The notes below the pieces were generated by a model. It saw nothing but the letters and a program-made list of their open reading frames with translations. It was not told the DNA's origin and did no database searches. A stretch of 64,000 nt of DNA from Akebia trifoliata. Its lineage: Eukaryota; Streptophyta; Magnoliopsida; Ranunculales; Lardizabalaceae. The stretch spans positions 20,218,586-20,282,585 of the forward strand of contig CM030707.1 in the NCBI GenBank assembly GCA_017979445.1, given 5' to 3'. Of the stretch, positions 1 through 10,977 are shown in pieces. How positions within the stretch are numbered: position 1 is the stretch's first letter; each line of letters starts with the position of its first letter. Made by a program: the position numbers and the translations under genes.

Positions 1-215
1 CCAAAAATCAGCTTATTCCAAAGCTTCTAACCCCATCAAAAGTGATTTACAAAAATGAATAGTCTACGATTCTTCAACTTGTAAATTAGGGTTAGAAGTT
101 TCAAAATAAGCTGATTTTTAGTGAGGATGATCTCTTCACCGTAGAGATCATCCTCACAAAAAATCAGCATATTCCAAAACTTCTAACCCCATCAAAGGTG
201 ATTTACAAAAAAATG
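1..215. repeat. Partial double-hairpin MITE cut by the window edge
   Basis: The segment contains a hairpin built on GAGGATGATCTC and its complement GAGATCATCCTC (about 122-156), flanked by repeated arms with 'CTTCTAACCCCATCAAA'. The same architecture recurs at 30810-31133, 48099-48455, 50610-50945, 50969-51320 and, as one hairpin, near 51340-51535. No coding potential. The left end lies outside the window. Confidence 0.75.
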
Positions 216-232
216 TCTGGCATAATATTGTG

Positions 233-260
233 GAAACTTTAAGGTTGCCGAACCGCTCCC
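233..260 (-). repeat. Orphan copy of the terminal sequence of the 303-4905 transposon
   Basis: About 28 bp ending in CCGAACCGCTCCC is the reverse complement of the first bases of the element that starts at 303. The two termini face each other across a (TA)n tract at 261-302. The rest of the second element is absent, so this is a truncated terminus or the product of an imperfect insertion or excision. Confidence 0.75.
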
Positions 261-262
261 AT

Positions 263-297
<35 letters not shown>

Positions 298-302
298 TAT
301 AT
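261..302. repeat. (TA)n microsatellite
   Basis: Interrupted TA repeat separating two head-to-head transposon termini. Any target-site duplication of the 303-4905 element is hidden in this tract. Confidence 0.9.
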
Positions 303-438
303 GGGAGCGGTTCGGCGGCCCTAAAGTCTAACACTTTGTTGCCAAGTTTTTTTGGGTGTTAGATCGAGTGGCATCCGACGGTTCGGATGGAAAACACGGT
401 TTTAAAATTAAAAACCACGTTTTTACTAATTGCCCCCT
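303..438 (+). repeat. Left terminal inverted repeat
   Basis: Begins GGGAGCGGTTCGG and runs to the 'TTGCCCCCTC' block. It pairs with 4769-4905 with only scattered differences. Confidence 0.9.
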
Positions 439-518
439 CTAAAGTGGCATCCGACGGTTCGGATGGAAAACACGGTTTTAAAATTAAAAACCACGTTTTT
501 ACAAATTGCCCCCTCTAA
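367..518 (+). repeat. 76 bp tandem duplication of the inner TIR
   Basis: The block starting AGTGGCATCCGACGGTTCGG at 367 is repeated at 443 with almost no change. The right TIR has this block only once, so the duplication arose in the left end after the TIRs formed. Confidence 0.88.
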
Positions 519-519
519 A

Positions 520-880
520 ATTATTTTATTCTATTTTAAGTCCCTAAGCCTTCTCTCATTCTCTTCTTTGAAGGTCCCTCCCTCACAAAACCCAACTGAA
601 ACATCTCTCTCTGGCTCGAAAACCCATCTCTCTCTCAAGTTACACTTTGACGCCATCTCTCTCTCTCTCTCTCTTTCTCTCGCTCACTCGCTCTCTCTCT
701 CTCAAAAGTTTCAGTTCGAACGACCCGAAGCCATCGCCGACGAATGTGACTCGATCTCTCTAGTTTCAGTTCGAACTTACTTGAGATCTCATTGTCTTCG
801 GAGCTCTCTCAACCCTCTCTCGCCGTCGCCATCGCCGTCAATCTCTTTTTATTCGATCGAACGGGTATTTATTTAACTCT
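520..880 (+). other. CT-rich leader-like segment in the transposon
   Basis: Strongly CT-rich with a (CT)n run at about 656-710, followed by a possible donor GGTATTTAT near 863. It looks like the 5' UTR and first intron of a transcribed plant unit. A 148-codon open frame here (430-876) is low-complexity Ser/Leu and unlikely to be a protein. Confidence 0.35.
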
Positions 881-2079
881 TTATTTTTAGGAAAATCGAT
901 TGGGTATTTATTTTTTTTTATTGTAGTTCTTGAATTTGAAAGATAATGTGGATGGGTTTTTTTTTACTTAGACGATATTAAAGAAATCAGGTTTTTTTTT
1001 TTTTTGGGTTGTAATTGTTACCCTTGTAAATTTTGTAGTTTTTACCATATGAAGAAGAGGGTTCTTCTTGCTTTTTTCCTGTTTTTTTTTTTTTGATCTT
1101 AAGAACAAGATATGATTTTTAAGAAGGTTAAATATGATGGGTTTTGAAGATGATGTTTTATCCCAAAAAAAAAAAAATTATGAAGTCTGATTTCGACTAA
1201 TCTGAACTGAAACCCTACCAAATAATGGTCGAACCCGAACTTGTTTACCATTGTTCACCAAGAAATTTTTTAAAAGTAGGAAATTTTTTAAAATACATGT
1301 GCACTTCTAATGCTAATTTTTCATAATTTACAAGTGCCTATATCGAGATCATTTCTCACGACAGCAATGAAGAATCTAGTGTACAGATTTGTTCAAAAAG
1401 CTCTTATTATAGTGCTGTTAGATTCAACTTTGCTCTCATAAAACTTACACAGGTCCTTTAACTTTTCTTTGCTAATTATAGTTCTCACCTGGTACTGTAA
1501 ACACCATGTTTCCATGTATTACTGTTCTAAAAAATTCACATATGTATTCTTGTGTACATACAAGGTGGTGCTTGCTTGGCTCCATTTTGGTCAGTCACTA
1601 ATTTTTTCCCACCAAACAATGTTCTCCCAAACAATGCAGGTGCGGGGGGGCTAGTGTAACCCTCCTCAGCACCATTTTGATCTCTCTCAACCTGTCTTCC
1701 AATACATGGCTCAATACAGAGTTGGGAGTTGTACCTGTTGCGTACAGAAGGTATGTTATGTGCTATTGTGTTGTCCATCAGTCCATGTCTTATAACACCA
1801 ATTTTTTTTACTTGTAACACCAATCCTTTCTTCCCAAATCATATCAAATAGCAATCCCCTAACTTAATAAATGAATTGCTGCGAAATTAAAACTTTAGTT
1901 ACATTCAATCAGGTTAAAACCCATCCTGATTTTATGCAATCAGTACCTGCATCAACCCTTCTCTTTTGAAGTTTCTGCAATGTGTGGAGCTTATAAATTT
2001 TGAACATGGTGGTCACTTGCTTATAACTTAATCTGCATATTCAGTGTTCAAGCTTATAACTTTTGAATGATTTGTGCAG

Positions 2080-2129
2080 ATGAGTTTATACGAGAACTTG
2101 GTAGCAACTCGGGTACCAGCAAAACATAA
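2080..2129 (+). pseudogene. Terminal-exon-like fragment in transposon cargo
   Basis: After an acceptor-like TTTGTGCAG, a frame entered in phase reads DEFIRELGSNSGTSKT and stops at 2127-2129. It is followed by AT-rich 3'-UTR-like sequence. It resembles the last exon of a captured gene or of the element's own transcript. I do not recognise the protein. A 34 bp block just downstream (2152-2185) is repeated at about 2473-2506. Confidence 0.3.
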
Positions 2130-2151
2130 ATGGTTGAAACTTCGATGTTTC

Positions 2152-2506
2152 CAAGTGGGGATGCTGATGGCTAATGCCAGACCCTAATCATAATTGTAAA
2201 CAACAATTGGAATTGATTGTACGAGTGTGTTTGTTATAATGCTTTGTAATGTTGAGATTATAATATGAGCCAAACCTTTGTAATGCTTGAAGAGTGTAAT
2301 AATCTTTAATTGGGGTGTGATAAAAAAAAAATTTAAGAAATTGGGGTATAAAAGTTGGGTTGCTAATAGAAGCTCTAATTAAAATAGTCCCCAGCTTTAA
2401 TCTGCTATTATTGATTTTTTTAGTTTTGAAATTTTAATAAGAAAGTTATTGCAGCGGGAATGTCAATAGAATTACCAAGTGGGGATGCTGATGGCTAATG
2501 CCAGAC
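2152..2506 (+). repeat. Pair of ~34 bp direct repeats
   Basis: The block AAGTGGGGATGCTGATGGCT, continuing through AATGCCAGACCC, occurs at 2152-2185 and again at about 2473-2506, about 320 bp apart, with perfect identity in the core. The sequence between them is AT-rich. Confidence 0.85.
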
Positions 2507-3004
2507 CCGTTATTACTCTTCTTTTTGTATTCTGTTTGACAATGACCTTCACACATTGAGGGGTATATTACCCTTTATTCAAAGTAAACTATCTAAAAGA
2601 TTGGCGCCATTGCTTTGCTTGGGTAGATCTATAATCGTCTCAAAGATTTGTTACAGCAATCATCATTGGTCTAAATTTATCAGTTTTATTCTTCATTTTT
2701 TTTTTTTTTTTTTTGAACTAAGCTGACCAAAAGGTAAGAATAACAGAGCTAAGATGACACAACAGAGTCATCTGTCCTTGAAGTTGTGAACTTTGTGTCA
2801 CCAACTCTTAAAGCTATGAACTTATTAGATGAAAATGAATCTAGCTCTAAGCAACAAAAAAATTCAACAATGGATCTTTATTTGGAGTCTATGATTCTCT
2901 TTAAGATAGCAACTTTGGAAACCTCATCAACTGTTGGTGTAATACTGTGACTTTTTTATGAATACATTTTGAAAAGGGTATATTCCCAAATAATTACCGA
3001 AGTT

Positions 3005-3295
3005 TTTCTGTATTTCCAACATGTGGTCTTGAGCTCATGTCCTCCACTCTCCCAAGCCCATCTCTTCGACCTTTCATAATCTCTGTCCGCAAACATCATC
3101 TGATGCAACCTTCTCTCTGATGGGTGCCTCCCGGAGGTGAAACCATCATTTTTGGTGTCCTCCAATCATTGTTGCCTTTGAGGACATTAATTGCACCAGC
3201 AAGTGATGCCATTCCCTCGGTCCCAACATGCCAAGACCTTTGATAGAAAACAATAAAGAGCCTGTCGTGATTGCACGTGTTGCTGCACTAGCAGC
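3005..3295 (-). pseudogene. Unidentified coding-like remnant with a frame break
   Basis: On the minus strand one frame reads through VGTEGMASLAGAINVLKG (about 3220 downward), then a shift into another frame gives GGHELKTTCWKYRKTS near 3010-3040. Amino-acid texture and codon use look protein-like compared with the AT-rich surroundings, but no family is recognised and the frame is interrupted. It lies between the long TIRs, so it may be a captured host gene piece (Pack-MULE cargo) or decayed transposase sequence. Confidence 0.3.
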
Positions 3296-3649
3296 CTGAG
3301 ACACTCATGTTGGAAGCTCAACGTCTTTCTTCTTCAAGCTATTTGGTACCAAGCTTCAATGGAATATGCTGGAAGAGACAATCTAATATTCTTGAATTGG
3401 CAAAGTCTTGTATACATTGAATCAGTCTCTGCCTTGTTGGTGATGATGACAACAACAAAGCCCAGGTAATGAAGACATGGACCTAAAGATTAGAAAAAAA
3501 AAGAATATCACAATCAACAAACTCCCAACATGGGGAAAAAAATGGTTAGATGGTCCTCAAGATTTGTGTGGCATTCACAAGTGTTTTGGTTTATGAAAAT
3601 TGGTCTTAGTATAAGAACTCAAATCATTGGTGGTGGTGTGTACAGGCCT

Positions 3650-3812
3650 CTGTAGGATTTGCTGATAAAAAATTATTGGTTCCTTGGAAAAAAAAAATAG
3701 AAGAGGAAATTGCTTCTGATATTTACAATTGTATGGACTCTGTAGGATTTGCTTATGAAATATTATTTGGTTCCTTGGAAAAAAGAAAGAAAAGGCAATT
3801 GCTTCTGATAGT
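3650..3812 (+). repeat. ~85 bp imperfect tandem duplication
   Basis: 'TCTGTAGGATTTGCT' through 'CAATTGCTTCTGATA' occurs twice in succession, starting near 3651 and 3739. The copies differ mainly in A-run length and a few substitutions. Confidence 0.75.
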
Positions 3813-4415
3813 GAAGGCCATAGCTAAATTGCATGTTTGAGGGTTGAACCCTTCTCTACCACTCCAATCTTTTGTGATAGTGAAGGATTTTTTACCAAAT
3901 TGAAAGTAAAACTCTTAATCTTAAACTTACAAGTTTCGAAGCATGCTTCTTGGTTGACATTCAGAATTGTTAACCAAATCGTAACTATCTAAATTCGACA
4001 CCTATGGGACCATATATGAGTTGACCCATACATGTTGGTACCTATGTACCAACATGTGATAGCTTCATTTTGTGGACATGAAATCCTAACCCAACTGGCC
4101 ATTTATTGCAACATAAACATATTGGGAACTATTTCTACATTTTTTCCGTAGACATTCATTTATAATTTTATCATCCCAACATAAACATACACCATTTCAT
4201 AAATTCAGAGTACAATTCAAGAAGAAAAAAACTATAACAACAGTTCCATTTTGTTTTCCTAACATACACCATTTCATATACGAATCAATGTCAATTATAA
4301 TATGGGTAATTCAACTAAAACTCAGTACCAGAACCTCTTGAGCAATGTCCACGCGACAGCAATGGCGAGAACTGTTGTTTGGGTGCCAAAATCCGATGGA
4401 GAACCATTGGGTTCT

Positions 4416-4416
<1 letters not shown>

Positions 4417-4454
<38 letters not shown>
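4417..4454 (+). repeat. (GA)n microsatellite
   Basis: Uninterrupted GA repeat of about 17-18 units in the right subterminal zone of the transposon. Frames running through it are low-complexity and not genes. Confidence 0.9.
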
Positions 4455-4456
<2 letters not shown>

Positions 4457-4768
4457 TTTTAGAGGGCGAGAGAGTTTCAATTCTGAGATGGAGTGAGAGT
4501 TTCAGTTGGCATCGAAGCTCCCTTTTGGAGAGAGAGTTCAAAGAAGAAGAGGGTTTTTACAATCGGTTCTGTGTAAGAAGAGGGAGAGAGAGATAGTGCG
4601 AAGATGGAGTGAGAGTTACAGTTGGCGTCGAAGTTCCGGTGAGAGAGTTCGAAGAAGAAGAGGGTTTTGCTGAATCGGTTCTTATGTAAGAACTGGGAGA
4701 GAGTGCGAAGAGAGAGGTTCGTGTATGAAGAAGAGGAGGGATTTAATAAAGAATTAATTGATTGATTA

Positions 4769-4905
4769 GGGGGCAACTTGTAAAAACGTGGTTTTTAACT
4801 TTAAAACCGTGATTTCTATCCGAACCGTCCGATGCCACTCGATCAACGCCCAAAAAAAAACTTGGCAACAAAGTTGTTAGACTTTAGGGCCGCCGAACCG
4901 CTCCC
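4769..4905 (-). repeat. Right terminal inverted repeat
   Basis: Mirror of 303-438, ending CCGCCGAACCGCTCCC at 4905, followed at once by (TA)n at 4906-4925. Confidence 0.9.
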
Positions 4906-4999
4906 ATATATATATATTATATATAATAAAATATAAATTTTATGGTGCAATGTATATGTACATTCAAAAATTTTACATTAGCCCTTAAATTCATTCAAA

Positions 5000-6108
5000 A
5001 TTATAAATAATCCTTTTTATTTTTTATAAATATGAAAAAAATTCCTAAGAGCTACTAATGGGTCCTACATTTAAATTGGGTCTGTTTATTAATTATTTTT
5101 ATAGCATGGACTTAGATTTCACACGCCCATAAAATTACTTTTGTTAAAATTCCTTGTCCAAGTGATAGATATCAAATTGTGGACCCACACATCCATAAAT
5201 TGAGTTAATCCACAATGAAACCACCAAAACCCATCAAATGAGTTTCATAAGCCATTAAACAACTAATCTTAGGCCCTATAATTATAAAAATTGCCCAAAC
5301 CCATTAAGAAATCTCTATAACTACCTAAATTGAGAAGAGACGTTTTTGACCTTTAGACCAATTTATTAAAATATTTTAAGTTGGGGATATAATTGGAAAG
5401 CCACCCTTATCTGATTCTATAAATACTAAAGCCTAGACATTTAGAAGAGGCCTAGATCATTTTCTCCCAAAGAAGAGAAACATATCACTTTCTCCTAAGG
5501 AAGAGAAGTAGATCATTTTCTCTATAATAATAAAAAAAACTACATCTCCGAAGAAGAAGAAGAAGCTTACAAGCCCTCCTCCAGAGAAGTAGTAAAGATC
5601 TACAATACTTAAAAACCAACATTCACAAAAGATCAAACGCGAAGCCCTTCTTCAAAGACAAAAAATCACATTCTCAACAGATAAAGTGCGAAGCTCAAAG
5701 AAAAGAAAATCACACATCATCATCTTCCAATATTCAACTGTTAATCAGATAAGGTCACTTCATCTAGCGAGTGTACACAAAATTGTATTATCATCATTTT
5801 CATCAAAGATCAATAAAATCATTTGTCATATTGTTTCACGCTTTCATACGAATAGATCGCAAAATTTGTTGTTGGCAATACATACACAACCAATATATTT
5901 CAAACACATGGACGGAGTCTCTATTGAATATAAAGATATATGTTTGGCACCAAACCGATCCAATAACATATAGAAACCCAAATCTTTGATTCAGATTTTT
6001 TGAAAGTTACTTTCTTGGTGCCCATTCACACCCTTTTTTTAAAATGAATGGTGGTTACTCCAAACCCAAATAGGAGAGATCTTTAGACTCGAAAATCTCA
6101 TACCTACA
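5000..6108 (+). mobile_element. Probable gypsy 5' LTR, 5' boundary unclear
   Basis: A TATA-like TCTATAAATACT at 5410-5421 is followed by a transcribed-leader-like AG/CT-rich stretch. The final ~110 bp (about 6000-6108: TTGGTGCCCATTCACACC, then ACTCGAAAATCTCATACCTACA) match the end of the LTR at 14548-14658. Immediately after 6108 comes GTGACTCTAG, close to the tRNA-primer region usual after Tat-lineage LTRs. Upstream of the shared tail this LTR does not resemble the 13057-14658 LTR, so the two probably come from different elements. The 5' end is a guess. Confidence 0.5.
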
Positions 6109-6340
6109 ATTTAGTGACTCTAGCTCTGTGCTGACAAACCCCAGCTCCCTGCTAACAAAAATCCAATTCCGTGTTGATTAACTTTCACAAATTCAACATC
6201 AAGCCCAATCCAGAGCTTTCTTAATTCAACTTTACCAATTAATATAATTTGACTTAATGAATCATCATGTATCCTCATTATGTAAATAATATAATAATAA
6301 TCAATCTCTTGTCTACAAAGTGGCTAAATGACCCAAAAAG

Positions 6341-7460
6341 ATGTACTTGCTACCTGATAATCCTCAGTATTTTCTGTGCTCACAACCAACCATGAGCACC
6401 TTAGAGCAACCTCAGCAGCTAGTGACAGAAGTAATATCAAATTTCACTTTGAAGTTAGATGTGGTAATGAAGGCATTCGAAAAACATGACAAAATTCTAG
6501 ATCTGTTAGTGGAAAATCCAAGCATCATTTAAGTTGTTCAACATCAAGCTACTAACTCAAATCAGGCTATGCTGAAACAACGACTACAACAACAATTGCC
6601 ACTAACACAAAATACCTTACCACCCATGGCTCCCGTCAATTAAGAACCACTAATTCACATTCATTCCAACCAACAGCAACATGAGGTCATTGAAGAGGAA
6701 GAATGTGAACTTAAAGCAGTCGAAGTAAGAAGTACTACAAAAGAAAAACTAACCAACAAGCTTGAGACAGTCAAAGAGGAAATCAGAAAAATAAAAGGAA
6801 ATGATACTACAAACAGAATGAGGTTTAAAGATCTTTGCCTATACTTAAATACGCCATTACTGTCAAAGTTCAAGTGCCCTAATTTTGAGAAGTATAATGG
6901 CATCAAATGCCCTTTGTCTCACTTGAAGTTCTATTGTGGATCTATGTGCCAATTTGGAGATGACGATAGATTGTTAATCTAATTCTTTTAGAAAAGCTTA
7001 ACGTAAACGACCCTTTCATGATTCTCTCAATTGAATCACTCTCGAATTAAGAACTGGCAAGATCTGGCTATCATATATTAAGAAGAGTACATATTCAATA
7101 TCGACATAGGGATTGGATATGAATGATATGGCTAAGATGACTCGAAAACTAAAAGAAAACATGAAGGAGTATGTCCAAAAGTGACGGGAATCGACCTCTA
7201 AAGTAAAACTACCGATGATTGAATAAGATATGAAAACTATATTTATCTCAACTCTGGGTCATTCATTATACACACATTTGGTAGGTCACACAACTACAAG
7301 CTTCCTATCATTGGTCCAAGTAGCGGATCGAGTTGAAGACATTCGATTAGGTATAATCTACAACTTGTCTAGTCTAGGGGCATCAATAGGTGGGTCTACC
7401 CAAATAAAACCGATAATTTTGTATAAGAAAAATGAGGAAACACAAGTTAACAATCTATAA
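6341..7460 (+). pseudogene. gag: Decayed gag of a Tat/Ogre-type Ty3/gypsy element
   Basis: The capsid-like region is readable in pieces: a leader with MSTLEQPQQLVTEVI (from about 6391), a Glu/Lys-rich coiled stretch, then FKCPNFEKYNGIKCPLSHLK (about 6870-6930). That last stretch corresponds to the 'P.FEKYDGTGCP..HL' signature of plant Retrotrans_gag proteins and to the intact gag further right (MPDMEKFDGIGCPRTHLK at 35537-35590). Several in-frame stops (for example at about 6980) and frame changes follow through 7460. A functional copy would form the nucleocapsid of the virus-like particle. This copy cannot encode a protein. The sequence from 7460 to 8700 is further eroded and I cannot read a domain in it. 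Confidence 0.65.
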
Positions 7461-8747
7461 CTTGTATACATTTCTTCATCTCAACACTAGATGTGAACTA
7501 GAGGCCACTAACACCTCAGGTCCCCTTTAGGGTAAACATACCTTAAGCAACACCTATTCCGCAAGTACCTCAATTCGATCAGGACCCAGAGTTTGGTCAT
7601 AACCTACAGTTTTTTGAGAACCATCAAATTGAGTAGCGTAAACACAACATGATCCCTCGAATCTTCACTCATCTATCGATAACACTATCAGAAGTACTCC
7701 CAGTACTACTAAGGAGAGAATATCTCACCAAAAGGTAATCAAACCCAAAGACGAGAAAGGGACCAGGATACAACCCTAATCAATTTTGTGAATTTCATAT
7801 GGGTGTATCAGGGCATGCCACCGACCAATGTTGGCAACTTAAGCACCAAGTCCAAAATCTGATCAACAGATAAACAATCATCCTAAAAGGTTCGGCAGCC
7901 CAAACGCCTCAACAGAACATCAATCAAAACTCATTACCAGTATACAATAGGAGAGACAATGGGCCTACAAGTAATGCCACAAAGAGAGATAAATTTAATT
8001 TCACCCTTCAGCTCTAATAACACCTATTGGCTCAAAGGTTAGAGTCAATTTGAGGAAGGAGTCAGCATCCTCAAGCATAAATATTTTACCTTAAGATACA
8101 ACTAACCCATTACTATCCCAAGTTTTGTAACTCCCAATCAGAATAGTCGGTATTACTATTCATTCCAACTCCCAAATCTTGAATCCTTTACGACCACCCC
8201 ACATCATACCTTACACATTACCAACTTCAAGTTTCTTTTTTCCTTTTGACCATCCCTTGTCATACCCTATACCACACTAACCTCTCAAAACTCAAATTTT
8301 TTCTTCTGACCACCTCTCGTCCTACCCTACATTAGCCCACATACCCCTCATCCTGCTACACCAATTACCAAACCCAGTCCACCACCTATTATCCTTCATC
8401 TAAAACTAGAACCTCAACCCATGACCATGATATCCCCTAAAACTTTTTTGTATCACTCAAAACAAATCGTTTCATTGAGTTATGAGATGATGATCGTCAC
8501 ATCAACAGGGATTGAGAAGTCAAAAGAGGATATGATTACAAATATTGGTCATATGACTAGATCATAGAGGTGCTACAAAGTGCTAGAAAATGAGTAGAAG
8601 AAGTAGATAGAAGATGATGAAAAAAAAAAGAAAAACTTGTGGAAGATAAATGGATACCGCAGAGGGAGTAAAAAAGAATAAGAGTATGGTAACCGACAAT
8701 GAAGTGACTGATCTCCTCAAATTCATTCAAAAAACGAGTATAAAAAA

Positions 8748-9254
8748 ATGGAGTTGTTGAACAAAATACCAGCTCAAATCAGCATCTTCGACCTACTGCT
8801 AAATTTTGAACAACATTGGGACGTGCTACTTAAAATCTTCAGTGGTGCATATGTACCTAAGACTACCTTATCGGAAGAGTTGGAGAAAATGATGGAATGG
8901 ATTATGACCCTTAATTCGATAATCTTCATAGAAGATAAATTCATCAACGGAAGATGTGGTCACATTGAGCCATTATACATCGTAGTAATATGTAAAGGCA
9001 TGATGGTAGCAAGGGTGTTGATTGACAATAGTTTAACTTTAAATGTATATCCTCTGCAAATCTTGTACAAACTAAATGTAGATTTGTCTAACATCAGGCA
9101 AACTAAGAGGACTGTTAGAGCTTTTGACAATAAGAAAACTGAGTCGCTAAGGGAATTGGATATTTATGTCACCATCAAATCATGCACCTTCGAAGTGCCA
9201 CTCAAAATCTGCATTCAATCTCCTTATAAAAAAAACCCTAGATTCATGTCGTAG
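8748..9254 (+). pseudogene. pol (PR): Retropepsin (aspartic protease) region of a Tat/Ogre-type polyprotein
   Basis: The 168-codon frame carries the retroelement protease signature. Residues near 9000-9060 read MVARVLIDNSLTLNVYPLQI, matching the family pattern 'A.VLIDNGSSLNVLP' but lacking the Gly after the Asp-Asn pair. Then RAFDNKKTESL and the F-V-P-L-K beta strands follow as in the family. The protease would cut the Gag-Pol precursor. The missing Gly next to the catalytic Asp and the stop at 9252-9254 before the flap and substrate strands mark it as inactive. Downstream (about 9460-9620) a further piece reads VMKNVMYRPKQGLGPRGKDK, the G-patch-like linker that follows protease in Ogre elements. 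No reverse transcriptase, RNase H or integrase follows. Confidence 0.7.
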
Positions 9255-9990
9255 AGGCAGTCCTTTTTTTTCTTGCATCAGCGGTACAAATTCATTATGG
9301 GTAGATGGTGATCTTTATCTTTGTTGAGAATCTCATACTAACTGATCGATCACCAAATGTACCTTATATCGATGTAGAAATGATTGGGGATAAAGAGGGG
9401 TATCATGTCTTTCAGTTCACATTCGTCAAATCATATCCCAAAAGAAAAAGAAAAAGATAAGGGCAGAGCTGTCAAAAGCAAATTTGATGATCGAGCGAGT
9501 AATGAAGAATGTGATGTATCGTCCGAAGCAAGGGCTGGGACCTAGAGGAAAAGATAAGGCCACTCTGATTAATACCCCAAAACATACTCCTTACTTTGGC
9601 CTCGAATTCAAGCTTACAAAGAAGACATCTTTGACATGAATGATAAAAAGATAGAGCTTCGATTCATACGAAGACAAAATCGAAAGTCTAATATATGGAA
9701 TTTGGGTAACGTACCCTATGTTAGCATCAACTTCCCACAATCTTTGAAAAGACCAAATGATCTGTCAAAGCAATCATCGGCAAACTACACAAGAGAACCA
9801 AATGTTGTAAGTATCAAGCATATTTAAGTACAAGAATACTAATTTGTTGAGTCCCCACCCCTTCTATGGTGGGTATGGATATCTTATTCAAAGAGGATTT
9901 TGAAGGAGCCAAGAAGAAGAAGAAAGAGAATCCACCGAAATGAAAATCGGAGTATGCAAAGAAGAAGAATCACTATTTCCCTTCAAGATT
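9255..9990 (+). pseudogene. Post-protease linker of the same gypsy polyprotein
   Basis: Broken frames: the G-patch-like segment near 9490-9620, then a 63-codon piece at 9636-9827 (PYVSINFPQSLKRP). It ends at about 9990 in A-rich non-coding sequence. The order after protease matches Ogre-type elements, but all catalytic pol domains are missing. Confidence 0.45.
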
Positions 9991-10977
9991 GATTAAGGAT
10001 CTATTATAATTCCACCCACCCTTCAAATATCTATACCTGGATGACGACAATTAGTTGCAAGTGATGGTCATATTTGAACTATCAAAAGAGCCACTTTCCT
10101 GACCTATCTACCCTGTAGAGGAGGGGAAAGTCCTTAAGAATTGAAAGGAATACCCAATCACTTATGAGATCACGATGGGATCCAGAATCTCACTTGTTTG
10201 AGGACCATAATGAGCCCTCGTCCTTGGAACAAAGTTGTTTTGAAGGCTCACTTTCATTACTAATGAATTTGTGTGATTTTTTTATCTTGATTTAGAAATT
10301 CAGATAGTTCACAAAATTCAAAAAAAAAAAAAAAAAAACTTTCAAAAGCTAAAAGAATAAAAAATCTCTCAAAATCCAAAAAAATAATTTTTTTTTTACA
10401 AAATTCAAAAAATCAAATTTTCTCGACATATCAAGACGTTCGATTACTTTAGACTCTTAGTGATCACTGACTAGTTATCTTCGTTTATGCCTATCAAACG
10501 TGCATGTGCTTCCCATTATACATTTTCACTCATGTACAACTACCTTTACATTACATGTTACTGAAAAAGATAAAAATGAATAAACCCGAATTCCAGTTGT
10601 GATGCCATTATCATACACATCCCATACTACGTATGAGTTTTGTTGTCCCTACCATACATCCCAAGATGATATGATGGATTATCCCTTTAGGCATTCGCAA
10701 AATCTTTAACAGTTCACAAAATATATACATATATATCATTTTTCTTTGACAACAAGTAAAAAATTAATATCATAATGTTGAGAATAGATATCCAATTTCC
10801 TACCATACAACTATGCCCATTTGGGCTAAATTAAATAACAATACAGTATGGTGCATTCTTGTACAAATTTAAACAACGTATCGTGCTAACAAAAAGTAAA
10901 TAAACATGCAAATCAGCTTGTGAACAAAAAGTAAATTAACCCTCAATATCCGTTCATCAACCCACACATCACAATAA
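9991..10977 (+). other. Non-coding retroelement interior
   Basis: A-runs near 10320-10400 and AT-rich unique-looking sequence. No readable domain on either strand. Probably the deleted pol/3' region of the flanking gypsy element. Confidence 0.4.

Larger units (their letters stand above)
303..4905. mobile_element. Long-TIR DNA transposon, MULE-like, non-autonomous
   Basis: The ends are long inverted repeats: 303-438 and the reverse complement of 4769-4905 match over almost their whole ~137 bp, starting GGGAGCGGTTCGGCGGCCC. The subterminal zones also mirror each other loosely (CT-rich on the left at 640-710, GA-rich on the right at 4417-4454). Long TIRs with gene-like cargo fit Mutator-like elements, but the 9 bp TSD expected of that superfamily cannot be seen because both ends abut (TA)n. 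No transposase frame is present. Inside are an exon-like piece ending in a stop at 2127-2129, a reverse-strand coding-like stretch near 3005-3295, and local duplications. The TIRs are well preserved, so the insertion is not ancient. Assignment to Mutator is inference; the TIR structure is directly visible. Confidence 0.8.

Noticed and set aside
430..876. 148-codon frame
   Set aside because: Ser/Leu low-complexity translation of CT-rich sequence inside the transposon end; no domain.
4302..4776. Overlapping frames on both strands
   Set aside because: All read through the (GA)n microsatellite and TIR-adjacent repeats.
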